In this document: one piece after another, positions 4,760-11,865 of the stretch | Position numbering within the stretch: position 1 is the first letter of the stretch | Layout: every line of letters starts with the position of its first letter | Origin: Lentisphaerota bacterium | Lineage (GTDB): Bacteria; Verrucomicrobiota; Lentisphaeria; Victivallales; GWF2-50-93 | DNA: 12,004 nucleotides | Assembly (NCBI GenBank): GCA_025360875.1 | Contig: JANYBI010000770.1 | Span: 1-12,004, forward strand | Direction: 5' to 3' | The notes under the pieces: generated by a model | What the model was told of the DNA's origin: nothing | Databases searched by the model: none | What the model saw: only the letters and a program-made list of their open reading frames with translations | Position numbers and translations under genes: made by a program

Positions 4760-7213
4760 ATGAAGAGAATTGACCTTTCAGGCGAATGGAAGCTTATCAG
4801 AGTGAAGAACAATGAGTCGGTCCCGGCACAGGTTCCTGGAGATACGCACAGCGCCCTTTTGGACGCCGGCAAGATACCGGATCCCTACTGGGCTGACAAT
4901 GAACTCTCAGTCCAGTGGATTGGACGCGAAGACTGGATCTACAGCAGGAAATTCACCGTATCCGCGGAAATGCTTTCCGAAAAATCTGTATTTCTCAACT
5001 GCGACTGCCTTGATACCATTACGGACATAATCATAAACGGTAAAAAGGCGGGAAGCACGGAAAACATGTTCGTCCGTTACCGTTTCGAAGTCAAAAAATT
5101 CCTCAGGCCGGGAGAGAACACCATAGAGATATTGTTCCATTCCTCGGAAAACGCCGCAGTCGAAGCCTCGAAGAAATTGAAGTATCCTGTCCCCCATGGC
5201 AGCAGCCCGGTCCAGTCGCCTAACAGGAATCTCGTCCGCAAGGTGCAGTGCCATTCCGGCTGGGACTGGGGCACATGCCTGATGGTTGCCGGCATATACG
5301 GCGATATCTATCTCGGCGCGTATTCCGACGCGCGCATCGAGCATGTGTATTGCGACCAGAAGCATTCAAAGGGGGTTTGCGAGGTCAAGGTTAATTGCGA
5401 GGTTTTTTCTCCGGACGGAGAAAAAACTACTATGAAGATACGGCTTGGAGACCAGGAACTTGTCAAAACCGCAGTCCTTGCCAAGGGATTAAACAGGATT
5501 GATGTCACAATAACAGTAAAGAACCCCATCCTCTGGTGGCCGAATGGATTTGGAAAACAGCATCTCTACGATCTCGAAGTGAAGGTCGGCGGATCTGAAA
5601 TAAGGAAGAAGCTCGGGCTCCGCAAGCTCGAACTCATCAGCGAGGAGGACAAACTTGGACTGTCAATGCTCTTCAGGGTAAACGGGGTCGACATCTTCGC
5701 AAAGGGAGCTGACTGGATTCCGTGCGACGCCCTTCCACAGAGACAGACCCGCGAGGCAATCGAATATCTTCTCGACAGCGCGGCCAAGGTCAATATGAAC
5801 ATGCTCCGCGTCTGGGGCGGAGGACAGTATGAATATGATTATTTCTATGAGATGTGCGATGAGAAAGGCCTCATGATCTGGCAGGATTTCATGTTTGCAT
5901 GTTCTCTCTATCCCGCTACGGACGAGTTTCTGGATCTTGTGAAGCAGGAGGCGGTATATCAGGTCAAACGTCTCCGCGATTATGCCTGTATCGTAATCTG
6001 GTGCGGAAATAACGAGAACCTGGGCGCCCTGGGCTGGTATAAGGAATCCAAGGATAGCCGTGACCGCTATCTCGTCGATTATGACCGCCTTAACGAGGGA
6101 GTGCTTGGAAACACCGTCAGGGAACTTGATCCCGGCCGCGTCTTCTGGCCAAGTTCGCCATGCGGCGGACCTGGAGATTATTCCGATGGATTCCATAACG
6201 ACAAACGCGGTGACATGCACTACTGGGGAGTCTGGCATGGCGGCAAATCCTTCGATGAGTTCCATAAGATATTTCCGCGTTTCTGTTCCGAATTCGGATA
6301 CCAGTCCTTCCCGTCGATGGACACGGTCAAAACATATGCGTCTGAAAACCAGTTCAATGTCACATCCCCCATCATGGAACACCATCAGAGGAATTCCGGT
6401 GGCAACTCAAAGATAATCGAGATGTTCTCGCGCTATTTCCGGCTGCCCGAAGGCTTTGAAAATTTCGTGTATCTGAGCCAGATCCAGCAGGGACTCGCAA
6501 TCAAGACTGCCGTCGAGCACTGGCGCCGTCTCCGTCCGAACTGCATGGGAACAATATACTGGCAGTTGAACGACAACTGGCCGGTCTGCTCATGGGCATC
6601 TCTTAACTACCAAGGCTCCTGGAAACTGCTCCATTACATGGCAAAACGCTTCTATGCGCCGGCAATGGTTTCCGCCATACAGGATGATGAGAAGAAACAG
6701 ATTGAGATATTCCTGACTAATGACACCGTGAAGGCTCAAAAGGCGAAAGTCTGCATACAGGTGAGGGACCTTGCTGGAAAAGTGACCTTTGAAGAGAGAA
6801 TATCGACTTCAGTTCCGGCAGGTTCCGCGAAACAGATACGCAAATATGATCTTGCGAAGCTCGCAACGAAACCGGATTCCCATTTCATGGTTCTGAAAAT
6901 GGATATTGACGGAACCATATTCCGCAACGAGCATTTCTTCTGCGCCTGGAAGAAGTATGAGTTTCCCAAAACTCTGATCAAAACGAAGATCAGGGCCGTC
7001 AAGGAAGGTTTTGAAGTGAAGCTCGAATCAGATCTTCCAGCTTTCTATGTTGGACTGTTTGCCGAAGGCATAAACGGTGAATTCGATGACAACTGCCTGA
7101 CCCTCCTTCCGCGGGAAGCCAGGACTGTCACTTTCATCCCGAGACAGAAGACGACCATGGAAGACTTCAAAAAGTCCCTGACGGTGAAACATCTCCGCGA
7201 CACATACGCGTAA
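4760..7213 (+). CDS. Beta-mannosidase, glycoside hydrolase family 2
   Basis: This 817-residue enzyme releases terminal beta-linked mannose from manno-oligosaccharides with retention of configuration. The layout is typical of GH2 beta-mannosidases. A jelly-roll sugar-binding domain covers about 1-180, including SPNRNLVRKVQCHSGWDWGT at 153-172. An immunoglobulin-like domain covers about 190-290 and ends in ILWWPNGFGKQHLYDL. The TIM barrel runs from about 295 to 610, with C-terminal beta domains after it. In the barrel, Glu419 of WCGNNE is the acid/base and Glu511 of FCSEFGYQSFPS is the nucleophile. MLRVWGGGQYE (348-358) and YWQLNDNWPVCSW are further family signatures. There is no signal peptide, so the enzyme should act in the cytoplasm on imported oligosaccharides or on glycan breakdown products. 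AGGAGG lies five bases before the ATG. No transporter or second hydrolase is adjacent; the divergent AraC gene is the likely regulator. Length and catalytic residues are complete. Confidence 0.95.
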   Translation: MKRIDLSGEWKLIRVKNNESVPAQVPGDTHSALLDAGKIPDPYWADNELSVQWIGREDWIYSRKFTVSAEMLSEKSVFLNCDCLDTITDIIINGKKAGSTENMFVRYRFEVKKFLRPGENTIEILFHSSENAAVEASKKLKYPVPHGSSPVQSPNRNLVRKVQCHSGWDWGTCLMVAGIYGDIYLGAYSDARIEHVYCDQKHSKGVCEVKVNCEVFSPDGEKTTMKIRLGDQELVKTAVLAKGLNRIDVTITVKNPILWWPNGFGKQHLYDLEVKVGGSEIRKKLGLRKLELISEEDKLGLSMLFRVNGVDIFAKGADWIPCDALPQRQTREAIEYLLDSAAKVNMNMLRVWGGGQYEYDYFYEMCDEKGLMIWQDFMFACSLYPATDEFLDLVKQEAVYQVKRLRDYACIVIWCGNNENLGALGWYKESKDSRDRYLVDYDRLNEGVLGNTVRELDPGRVFWPSSPCGGPGDYSDGFHNDKRGDMHYWGVWHGGKSFDEFHKIFPRFCSEFGYQSFPSMDTVKTYASENQFNVTSPIMEHHQRNSGGNSKIIEMFSRYFRLPEGFENFVYLSQIQQGLAIKTAVEHWRRLRPNCMGTIYWQLNDNWPVCSWASLNYQGSWKLLHYMAKRFYAPAMVSAIQDDEKKQIEIFLTNDTVKAQKAKVCIQVRDLAGKVTFEERISTSVPAGSAKQIRKYDLAKLATKPDSHFMVLKMDIDGTIFRNEHFFCAWKKYEFPKTLIKTKIRAVKEGFEVKLESDLPAFYVGLFAEGINGEFDDNCLTLLPREARTVTFIPRQKTTMEDFKKSLTVKHLRDTYA

Positions 7214-7228
7214 TGGAAAATGATATAA

Positions 7229-7340
7229 GTCAGGACTGAGCTCTAAGCTGGATGTTTTTGCCTCATAAGTAGGGTGGGTTTTCCTGTCTTGTCCTGACCT
7301 GTGCTGAGCTTGTCGAACTTGTCGAAGGAAAACCGCCAAC
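7229..7340. repeat. Intergenic palindromic repeat with a 9-bp tandem duplication
   Basis: GGTTTTCCT (7277-7285) is exactly complementary to AGGAAAACC (7326-7334), and pairing can extend outward with mismatches to about 7340. GTCAGGAC (7229-7236) is complementary to GTCCTGAC (7291-7298). Within the loop, CTTGTCGAA is duplicated in tandem at 7309-7317 and 7318-7326, following GTGCTGAG. The CTGAGCTTGTCGAA word resembles an interspersed repeat I recall from many bacterial genomes, unverified here. It lies just downstream of the beta-mannosidase stop and could help end that transcript, but there is no run of T after a tight stem, so it is not called a terminator. Confidence 0.5.
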
Positions 7341-7421
7341 TAAGGCGTGACAAGCCTGAGATTCACTCCCCCGTTGCGGACTCATCATAACAAAAATAAT
7401 GAAAATATTATAAAAAAGGAC

Positions 7422-7449
7422 TTGACTAGCAGTTCTACTGTACTATTAT
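7422..7449 (+). promoter_or_regulatory. Promoter of the GntR-permease-ATPase operon
   Basis: TTGACT (7422-7427) is followed after 16 bases by TATTAT (7444-7449); an alternative -10 box, TATACT, lies at 7447-7452. Both predict a start near 7456-7459, giving a leader of about 15 bases that begins just before the AAGGAG ribosome-binding site (7462-7467). The -10 region lies within the dyad at 7437-7460. Confidence 0.6.
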
Positions 7450-7460
7450 ACTGGTACAGT
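7437..7460. promoter_or_regulatory. Probable GntR operator: 24-bp dyad over the -10 box
   Basis: ACTGTAC (7437-7443) and GTACAGT (7454-7460) form a perfect 7-bp inverted repeat with a 10-base spacer holding the -10 element. The position is ideal for a repressor to block RNA polymerase, and the very next gene is a YtrA-type GntR regulator, a class that typically represses its own operon. That this regulator binds here is inferred from position and symmetry. Confidence 0.6.
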
Positions 7461-7472
7461 TAAGGAGCAATT

Positions 7473-7856
7473 ATGAATATAAAGTTAGATCATGAAAGCG
7501 GAGTACCGATATATCTGCAACTCATTGAGCAGGTTAAGTTTCTGATTGCCTGCGGTTCCCTCAAGCCCGGAGATCAGATGCCATCGGTACGCGAGCTTGC
7601 GGTTCAATTGAAGATCAATCCCAACACGGCGGCGCGGACATACCGCGAACTCCAGTATGAGAACGTGATTGAGAGCCGCCGTGGCGAAGGCAACTACATT
7701 TCGGAGAATTATTCGGAACTCGCCAAAAAGGAGAAAAGAAAAATAATAAACGGGAAGTTCAGGGAAGTAATCGTGCAGGGCAGAAGTTTCGGACTTAATG
7801 ACGATGAAATCTCAAAAACATTCATCGAATCTCTAGACAACAAGGGAGGGAAATGA
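7473..7856 (+). CDS. GntR-family regulator, YtrA subfamily
   Basis: This compact 127-residue DNA-binding protein acts as a dimeric repressor in its subfamily. The winged helix-turn-helix covers about residues 10-77: GVPIYLQLIEQVKFLIACG (10-28), LKPGDQMPSVRELAVQL with the GntR signature (30-46), the recognition helix NPNTAARTYRELQ (49-61), and the wing ESRRGEGNYI (67-76). Only a short helical tail of about 50 residues follows, with no FCD, UTRA or aminotransferase effector domain. That is characteristic of YtrA regulators, which sit at the head of ABC transporter operons. AAGGAG lies five bases upstream of the ATG. A symmetrical dyad overlaps the promoter, consistent with autoregulation. Its stop codon overlaps an ATG of the permease (ATGA at 7853-7856), so translation may be coupled. 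The inducing signal is unknown; relatives often respond to envelope stress or antibiotics. Confidence 0.92.
   Translation: MNIKLDHESGVPIYLQLIEQVKFLIACGSLKPGDQMPSVRELAVQLKINPNTAARTYRELQYENVIESRRGEGNYISENYSELAKKEKRKIINGKFREVIVQGRSFGLNDDEISKTFIESLDNKGGK
7844..7850 (+). promoter_or_regulatory. Ribosome-binding site of the first permease
   Basis: GGGAGGG lies inside the last codons of the GntR gene. It is eight bases from the ATG at 7859 but only two from the overlapping ATG at 7853. The spacing favours 7859 as the start. Confidence 0.5.
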
Positions 7857-7858
7857 AA

Positions 7859-9895
7859 ATGAAAGAACTTAAAGCTCTTCTCTGGAAGGAATGGCAGGAA
7901 TACAAATACATTTTATTAAGTGGAATTCTACTTCTTGTTTTCGCGTGGGCCTTTTCAATATTAATGACCCAATACACGGAAATATTTGGATGGTGGAACA
8001 GGGAAATGTTTTCGACCTGCTGCCTCTACGGATTTTTAGGGGTTTTCTCGATTTTCGGAGTTATTCCGTTCGGCGGAGAATTTCTGAGAAACACCAAAAC
8101 CTATCTTCTAAGCAAACCTCTGACAATCAGAAAAATATTCTGGGTAAAATACTTGTTCGGAATCATAATACTTATTGTTCTTCTCACAGGCACTTTCGTA
8201 TTCAAATGCTTGGATTTTCCTTATATAGACGATTATGGCCATCAAGTTTATTCAGTTTATATAATGTCAGGCATTTTAATATTCACTGTCACATTTTTCA
8301 CATTATTCCTTACGAAGAGCTCGATTTCCGCGATTATGCTTTCCCCAATCATATTCGTTGTCACATCAATTATCTTGATTCCGGCGATTGTGGTACTACT
8401 GCCTCTTATAATTTATTTGGCAATAAATTCAAATGGCTTTATTTTAACAACTTCCATATTGCTGACAACTACCATTCTGTTTCTAATTTTAAGCTATGCG
8501 GTCTGGAGAAATGCGGTCAGCAGAGACCTGAAAACTACAAGGACACTTCTTATCCTGGCAGGCATTCTTCTCATGGGTTCCCTGGGTGTCCATACAATAT
8601 TCTATGTCTATTCAAGCATAAGCCTGCATTTGGCAATTTCAGAAGCCGAAAAGGCGGGACTCAGCCTTTCAGTCTCCAAGAATACTGGATTGGATGAAAA
8701 TGACAGGAAAGCCACGGAACTTTTCCATCAGGCGTTTGAATTGTGCAATAATCTAGGCGGCAAGTTTGATGAAATCACAAGACTTCGCAATAATGATGAC
8801 AAATCAGCCAAACTTGAATCTCTCCTGCTGGAAATTCCCGATTCGGCGAAATTATATGACCTGATCAGGGAGGCGACCTCGCTTCCCTCATACAAGCTTG
8901 AAACAAAACCAAGTTTATGCCTATTCATGTATCCATCATCAAAAGATTTTGATATGCTACAATTCCTTTCCAGCTGGTGCAACTCAAGAGGGAATATTTT
9001 ATTAAAGAACAAGAAATATCCTGAAGCTTTTGAATCATTTAAAACATCATTTAAACTTAATGCCGCATATCCGGAAATCCCAATGCGAAGAAAGACATCA
9101 TCAATTCATTCATCATTTTTTAATTATTCCCCCATTTGCAATATAATGCAGATACCGGCAGACCCAGCATATCTTGATGATTTCAAACAGTTGTTGAACT
9201 ATTTTGAGAAATATCATGACTTCGAAAAGTACCGTGAGAACATACACAGGGATGAGGCATCCATCTACAAATCCACTTATGATATCCTTATCAATAGTAA
9301 ATTAGATCATGTTAAATATATTGAGCTTTTCACGTCCGGCAAAAGCTACGATAATGTGGATGATTATTTCCCATATTTGATTATCAAATTCTACACAAGC
9401 CCCCTTGGAAAACCAGTTCTGAAAATGGATGCGGCAAGTTTCATCCGTCTCCATGTAGAAGATCTGCAGGACAGCCAGGGAAAAAATAAAGTCAAATTTC
9501 TGAATGTGAAAAGCTATGAAAAGGATATTCCTTACCTGATTAAGTCAATTCTGGAAGGTATGCCAATTCTTGCAAAAATATATCTAAAAATAGCTCAATA
9601 TGATAACGGGAATTGGCTCAAAGAGGAAAAGGCAAGAATAGATTCAGCAAAAATCGCACTTGGGCTGAAAATCTATAAGACGATTCATGGTTCCTACCCT
9701 GACAGCCTGACAGCTCTTGTTCCAGAAGTTTTCCAAGAGCTTCCTCTGGATCCCTACAGTGGCGAGAATTACAAATATTCGAAGAAAGGCAATGGATTCA
9801 TACTGCACAGTGCTGGAGAAAATGGCAGAGACTACAACGGCAAATACTATAATAGCAGTATGACAAGCGGGACCTTTAATGGCTATGATAATTAA
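7859..9895 (+). CDS. ABC-2 type permease fused to a large predicted extracytoplasmic domain (first paralogue)
   Basis: This protein is 678 residues from the chosen start (680 from the ATG at 7853). Residues about 1-250 look like an ABC-2 exporter permease: cytoplasmic opening KELKALLWKEWQEY, membrane segments near 17-37, 51-71, 99-119, 134-152, a long one at 158-190, and 195-217, with the cytoplasmic loop KTYLLSKPLTIRKIFWVKY between the second and third. The permease core ends in WRNAVSRD. A further helix (about 230-253) then carries the chain across, so by the positive-inside rule the remaining roughly 420 residues should lie outside the cytoplasm. That part has helical, TPR-like stretches (LLKNKKYPEAFESFKTSF, about 382-399) and a C-terminal module LKIYKTIHGSYPDSL..LVPE, LPLDPYSGENYKY and FILHSAGENGRD (about 603-658), like C-terminal modules common in planctomycete and lentisphaerid proteins. 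Plain ABC-2 permeases are about 230-300 residues. The substrate is unknown. Confidence 0.82.
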   Translation: MKELKALLWKEWQEYKYILLSGILLLVFAWAFSILMTQYTEIFGWWNREMFSTCCLYGFLGVFSIFGVIPFGGEFLRNTKTYLLSKPLTIRKIFWVKYLFGIIILIVLLTGTFVFKCLDFPYIDDYGHQVYSVYIMSGILIFTVTFFTLFLTKSSISAIMLSPIIFVVTSIILIPAIVVLLPLIIYLAINSNGFILTTSILLTTTILFLILSYAVWRNAVSRDLKTTRTLLILAGILLMGSLGVHTIFYVYSSISLHLAISEAEKAGLSLSVSKNTGLDENDRKATELFHQAFELCNNLGGKFDEITRLRNNDDKSAKLESLLLEIPDSAKLYDLIREATSLPSYKLETKPSLCLFMYPSSKDFDMLQFLSSWCNSRGNILLKNKKYPEAFESFKTSFKLNAAYPEIPMRRKTSSIHSSFFNYSPICNIMQIPADPAYLDDFKQLLNYFEKYHDFEKYRENIHRDEASIYKSTYDILINSKLDHVKYIELFTSGKSYDNVDDYFPYLIIKFYTSPLGKPVLKMDAASFIRLHVEDLQDSQGKNKVKFLNVKSYEKDIPYLIKSILEGMPILAKIYLKIAQYDNGNWLKEEKARIDSAKIALGLKIYKTIHGSYPDSLTALVPEVFQELPLDPYSGENYKYSKKGNGFILHSAGENGRDYNGKYYNSSMTSGTFNGYDN

Positions 9896-9899
9896 GGAG
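9894..9899 (+). promoter_or_regulatory. Ribosome-binding site that decides the second permease start
   Basis: AAGGAG overlaps the stop codon of the first permease. It is three bases before the ATG at 9903 and nine before the ATG at 9909. The earlier in-frame ATG at 9879 lies inside the first permease gene, has no such site, and would add residues absent from the paralogue. Confidence 0.5.
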
Positions 9900-9908
9900 A
9901 AGATGAAA

Positions 9909-11864
9909 ATGAAAGCTTTACTATGGAAAGAATGGCGGGAATACAAATGGCTCACCATAACGGGAATACTTCTTGTTCTCCTGGCATATGGTTCATTGCT
10001 GTTAAATGCATCGGGTTTTGATTATGTCGCACGGAATTTAGATATCTACTCCATGACGGCTTTGATTTGTTTTCTTGTCCTTTTCTCGATTTTAGGGATT
10101 GTCCCATTCAGTGGTGAGCTCGCCCAAAAAAACAAGAGCTATCTCCTGAGCAAACCAGTCGGCATAAAAGAAATATTCAGGATTAAATATCTGTTCGGGA
10201 TTCTTGTCCTTACTGTTCTGTTAACTTTCACTTATTTGCTGTTTTTCAGTATTATGAAATATATACCTCCGTCATCTCCTTCGGCTTCTCCCTTATGGTA
10301 TTCATATATGACATATATGATAACCGGATATTTTTTATTCACAGCTATGTTTTTCACCTATTTTCTTGTTGAAGATTCGTTTATGTCAATTCTCCTGACT
10401 CCGTTTATAATACTGTTAACTTCATTAATCCTGCTCCCTTTTATTATAGTTTGGTATACGATATTTATTATGTTATTAGACGTCAGTTTAATGATAGGAA
10501 TTTCTAATTATTGTATTTGGAACTACACCCTGTTTTTTCTCGTATTGATTTTTATTTTCCTCAGTTCAAGCTATCTGGTCTGGAAGAATGCGATCAGCAG
10601 GGACAAAAACATGACAAAAACCCTTCTTGCCGTGTTGGCTGTTCTTCTGATAGGGTCATGGGGGAGCCATGGAATGTTTTACGCCTATACGAGCATCAGA
10701 TTGCATAATATGATAGCTGAAGCCGGGAAAACCGGACTCAGGCTTGATGTACCCGACAAGATTGAATTGAACGAAAACGACAGGAAGGCCTCCAAGCTTT
10801 TTCGCCAGGCATTTCAACTGCGCAAAGACATTGTCGCACATACAATCCCTACATTCAAGAAGAATAAAGAAGGCCATGTCATTGATGCACATCCAATCTT
10901 CCCAATATTAAAAAAGAGAAAAGAGAGCCATGTCTTACAGGTAGATAAGGATAAGGATGCGGATTTGAAGAATATCTATCTCGATGATTCCATGAAATTA
11001 TATGCCCTTATCAAAGAAGCGATTTCACTGCCTTCATGCAAACTTGATGTGAATCCGAAAGCTCCCGATTCGGATTTTATAGCTCTAAGAGAGCTGTCAA
11101 ACTGGTGCCTTTCCAGAAGCAATATTTTATATGATGCGGGTAAGTTTCCTGAAGCATTTGATTCCGCCCTGACTTCATTCAAGCTTGGCGATGCGTATCC
11201 TGAAATTCCGATACGTGGAAGGACCTATTGGAGAAATGCAATGCAGGTGGAATCCATAAATGCAATACTAAAGATAGTTCCTGATGCGGCATATGTTGAC
11301 ACCTATAATCTGATGATAAATACAATGAATAAAATCAAAGATAACGAATATGCCAGGGATGACGCTTCAGAATTTATGAAAAGATTAAAAAACGGAGAAT
11401 TTAACATTTTCCTCTTCCTCTATGATTTTCATTCCGGAAATTCGTCATATGGATATGGGTACAGCTATAGTTCCACATATTCTAATAATTTTTTCAGCTA
11501 CCTTGGAAAACCTCTATATAAATTGAAGGCCGCAGATTGCCTCAGGGATATATTGGGACAATTTCATAATTGGAAACATGCTGATTATAGTTTTCTTTTC
11601 CTTGGATTGAATATTTACAAGGCGAAGTACGGAGCATATCCTGACAATCTTTCAGGACTCGTGCCGGAAATATTTCCGCAACTTCCTCCTTCCTGTTCTA
11701 ATGTCAAATATGTAAAAATAGACGACGGCTTTTTCCTGGGCTTTTGCCAAAGAGGCAAATATTACAGCTGCCAGCTGGCACCCGCACAAGCACAAGAGAT
11801 TGCTCCAGCTCCATTTAATATGCTTGAAAAGAAAAATAACAACGATAATTCAGGAGGAAAATAA
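9909..11864 (+). CDS. ABC-2 type permease fused to a large predicted extracytoplasmic domain (second paralogue)
   Basis: This tandem paralogue of the preceding gene has 651 residues from the chosen start (653 from 9903, 661 from 9879). The two match along their whole length: ALLWKEWREYKW at the start, FSILGIVPFSGEL, SYLLSKPVGIKEIFRIKYLFGI, the permease end VWKNAISRD (about 224-232), an extra helix at about 238-260, the NENDRKASKLFRQAFQL region, the TPR-like ILYDAGKFPEAFDSALTSFKL and the C-terminal LNIYKAKYGAYPDNLSGLVPEIFPQLP. Differences: a longer loop at about 312-350 with an internal 18-residue duplication, a Tyr/Ser-rich tract (SSYGYGYSYSSTYSNN, about 512-527), and a decayed C-terminal module lacking the LDPYSG motif. 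The tail is Pro/Ala/Gln-rich, then Lys/Asn-rich. It probably pairs with the first paralogue as a heterodimeric permease driven by the ATPase encoded one base downstream. Substrate unknown. Confidence 0.82.
   Translation: MKALLWKEWREYKWLTITGILLVLLAYGSLLLNASGFDYVARNLDIYSMTALICFLVLFSILGIVPFSGELAQKNKSYLLSKPVGIKEIFRIKYLFGILVLTVLLTFTYLLFFSIMKYIPPSSPSASPLWYSYMTYMITGYFLFTAMFFTYFLVEDSFMSILLTPFIILLTSLILLPFIIVWYTIFIMLLDVSLMIGISNYCIWNYTLFFLVLIFIFLSSSYLVWKNAISRDKNMTKTLLAVLAVLLIGSWGSHGMFYAYTSIRLHNMIAEAGKTGLRLDVPDKIELNENDRKASKLFRQAFQLRKDIVAHTIPTFKKNKEGHVIDAHPIFPILKKRKESHVLQVDKDKDADLKNIYLDDSMKLYALIKEAISLPSCKLDVNPKAPDSDFIALRELSNWCLSRSNILYDAGKFPEAFDSALTSFKLGDAYPEIPIRGRTYWRNAMQVESINAILKIVPDAAYVDTYNLMINTMNKIKDNEYARDDASEFMKRLKNGEFNIFLFLYDFHSGNSSYGYGYSYSSTYSNNFFSYLGKPLYKLKAADCLRDILGQFHNWKHADYSFLFLGLNIYKAKYGAYPDNLSGLVPEIFPQLPPSCSNVKYVKIDDGFFLGFCQRGKYYSCQLAPAQAQEIAPAPFNMLEKKNNNDNSGGK
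10845..10943 (+). repeat. 54-bp imperfect internal duplication in the second permease
   Basis: The encoded segment IPTFKKNKEGHVIDA (10845-10889) recurs as FPILKKRKESHVLQV (10899-10943), 54 bases or 18 codons later and in frame. Lys-Lys, Lys-Glu and His-Val are conserved in place. The first paralogue has a shorter, unrelated-looking linker at this position. Confidence 0.55.
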
Positions 11865-11865
11865 A

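Noticed and set aside
5663..6385. Minus-strand open frame of 240 codons inside the beta-mannosidase
   Set aside because: It lies opposite the conserved catalytic barrel and has no recognisable motifs; the GH2 reading is complete and unambiguous.
7891..8697. Second plus-strand frame of 268 codons inside the first permease
   Set aside because: Its composition (rich in Cys, His, Asn and Phe, without any pattern) and lack of a ribosome-binding site mark it as an out-of-frame reading of the permease.
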